From positions 23,228 through 87,227 of the forward strand of contig QORU01000024.1 in the NCBI GenBank assembly GCA_003574785.1: a DNA stretch of 64,000 nucleotides, in the 5' to 3' direction. Of the stretch, positions 63,905-64,000 are shown piece by piece; the first letter of the stretch is position 1; the number at the start of each line of letters is the position of its first letter. The notes beneath the pieces were generated by a model that saw only the letters and a list, made by a program, of their open reading frames with translations, had not been told where the DNA came from and made no database searches. Made by a program: the position numbers and the translations under genes. Source of the DNA: Taklimakanibacter deserti (lineage in GTDB: Bacteria > Pseudomonadota > Alphaproteobacteria > Rhizobiales > Aestuariivirgaceae).

Positions 63905-64000
63905 CCCCTCCCTGTACCCTTCTGGTGTCCTGTGCCGGGGATTAGACTGGCAGGACGGGTCGCTCTGCCGGGAGCCACCAAGCCCTCCGCGTTGCTGCGA
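63905..64000. other. Edge region, no gene identified
   Basis: The last 96 bases hold a GTCCTG / CAGGAC pair (63927-63932 and 63950-63955) around a G-rich loop and no open frame of note. A structured RNA or a leader for a gene outside the window is possible, but I cannot identify one. Confidence 0.3.

Noticed and set aside
1..64000. CRISPR arrays, tRNA or rRNA genes, prophage
   Set aside because: Reading both strands I saw no regularly spaced repeats, no tRNA-like T-loop and acceptor combination, no rRNA sequence and no phage structural genes.

Overview
The window is chromosomal DNA from a GC-rich Gram-negative bacterium, most likely an alphaproteobacterium of the order Hyphomicrobiales (Rhizobiales). 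The evidence is protein content: a two-domain GlnE, a PAS histidine kinase and PepN close together, Rhizobiales-style BMP-type nucleoside transporters, XdhABC, and short CCCTC/GAGGG palindromic repeats. I cannot name a genus. No rRNA, tRNA, CRISPR array or prophage was seen. Coding density is high, with many ATGA/TGATG start-stop overlaps and several convergent genes that overlap at their 3' ends.

Layout. (1) 1-12.5 kb, housekeeping and signalling: the 3' part of glnE, an EF-hand protein / ECF sigma / two membrane proteins module, a lower-GC gap with an orphan membrane protein, a DUF1062 zinc-ribbon protein convergent with a nucleotidyltransferase-like protein, a PAS sensor kinase, pepN and a GreA/GreB-family factor. 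(2) 12.4-29.6 kb, a D-amino-acid dehydrogenase and then a long purine catabolic run: uraH, lysR, xdhABC, a BMP-type nucleoside/purine ABC transporter, puuD, uraD, guaD, puuE, a RAYT-type transposase and convergent allA. (3) 29.9-37 kb: a solitary polysaccharide-export lipoprotein, an inositol-monophosphatase-family enzyme, a ferric-type ABC importer and a P-loop protein. (4) 37-46.3 kb, a second purine locus: two paralogous adenine deaminases around a LysR regulator, and a second complete BMP-type transporter. (5) 46.3-53.1 kb: a Fic-family protein with an altered catalytic motif and an upstream operator-like repeat array, an Lrp regulator divergent from a three-domain kinase/M23/aminotransferase fusion, an N-formylglutamate-amidohydrolase-like protein and a cysteine hydrolase. 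(6) 53.2-64 kb: a luciferase-like oxidoreductase, a glycerol-kinase-like protein with glpD, a glutathione transferase, and a YbhGFSR-type exporter divergent from its TetR regulator, ending in a cluster of palindromic repeats.

How it fits together. The purine genes give an almost continuous route: uptake by two transporters, adenine to hypoxanthine (Ade), guanine to xanthine (GuaD), hypoxanthine and xanthine to urate (Xdh), urate to allantoin (PuuD, UraH, UraD), allantoin to allantoate (PuuE), and ureidoglycolate to glyoxylate plus urea (AllA). The allantoate-degrading step is not in the window. Three substrate-binding-protein genes are each followed by a strong hairpin before the next gene, which suggests differential expression within operons.

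The places most worth a second look are the Fic-like protein with its TGCGCAA repeat array, the kinase/M23/aminotransferase fusion, the EF-hand/ECF sigma module, the RAYT and palindromic repeats (one of which encodes the C-terminus of the TetR protein), and the doubled purine uptake and adenine deamination genes. All functional calls were made by reading the sequence; no database search was run.
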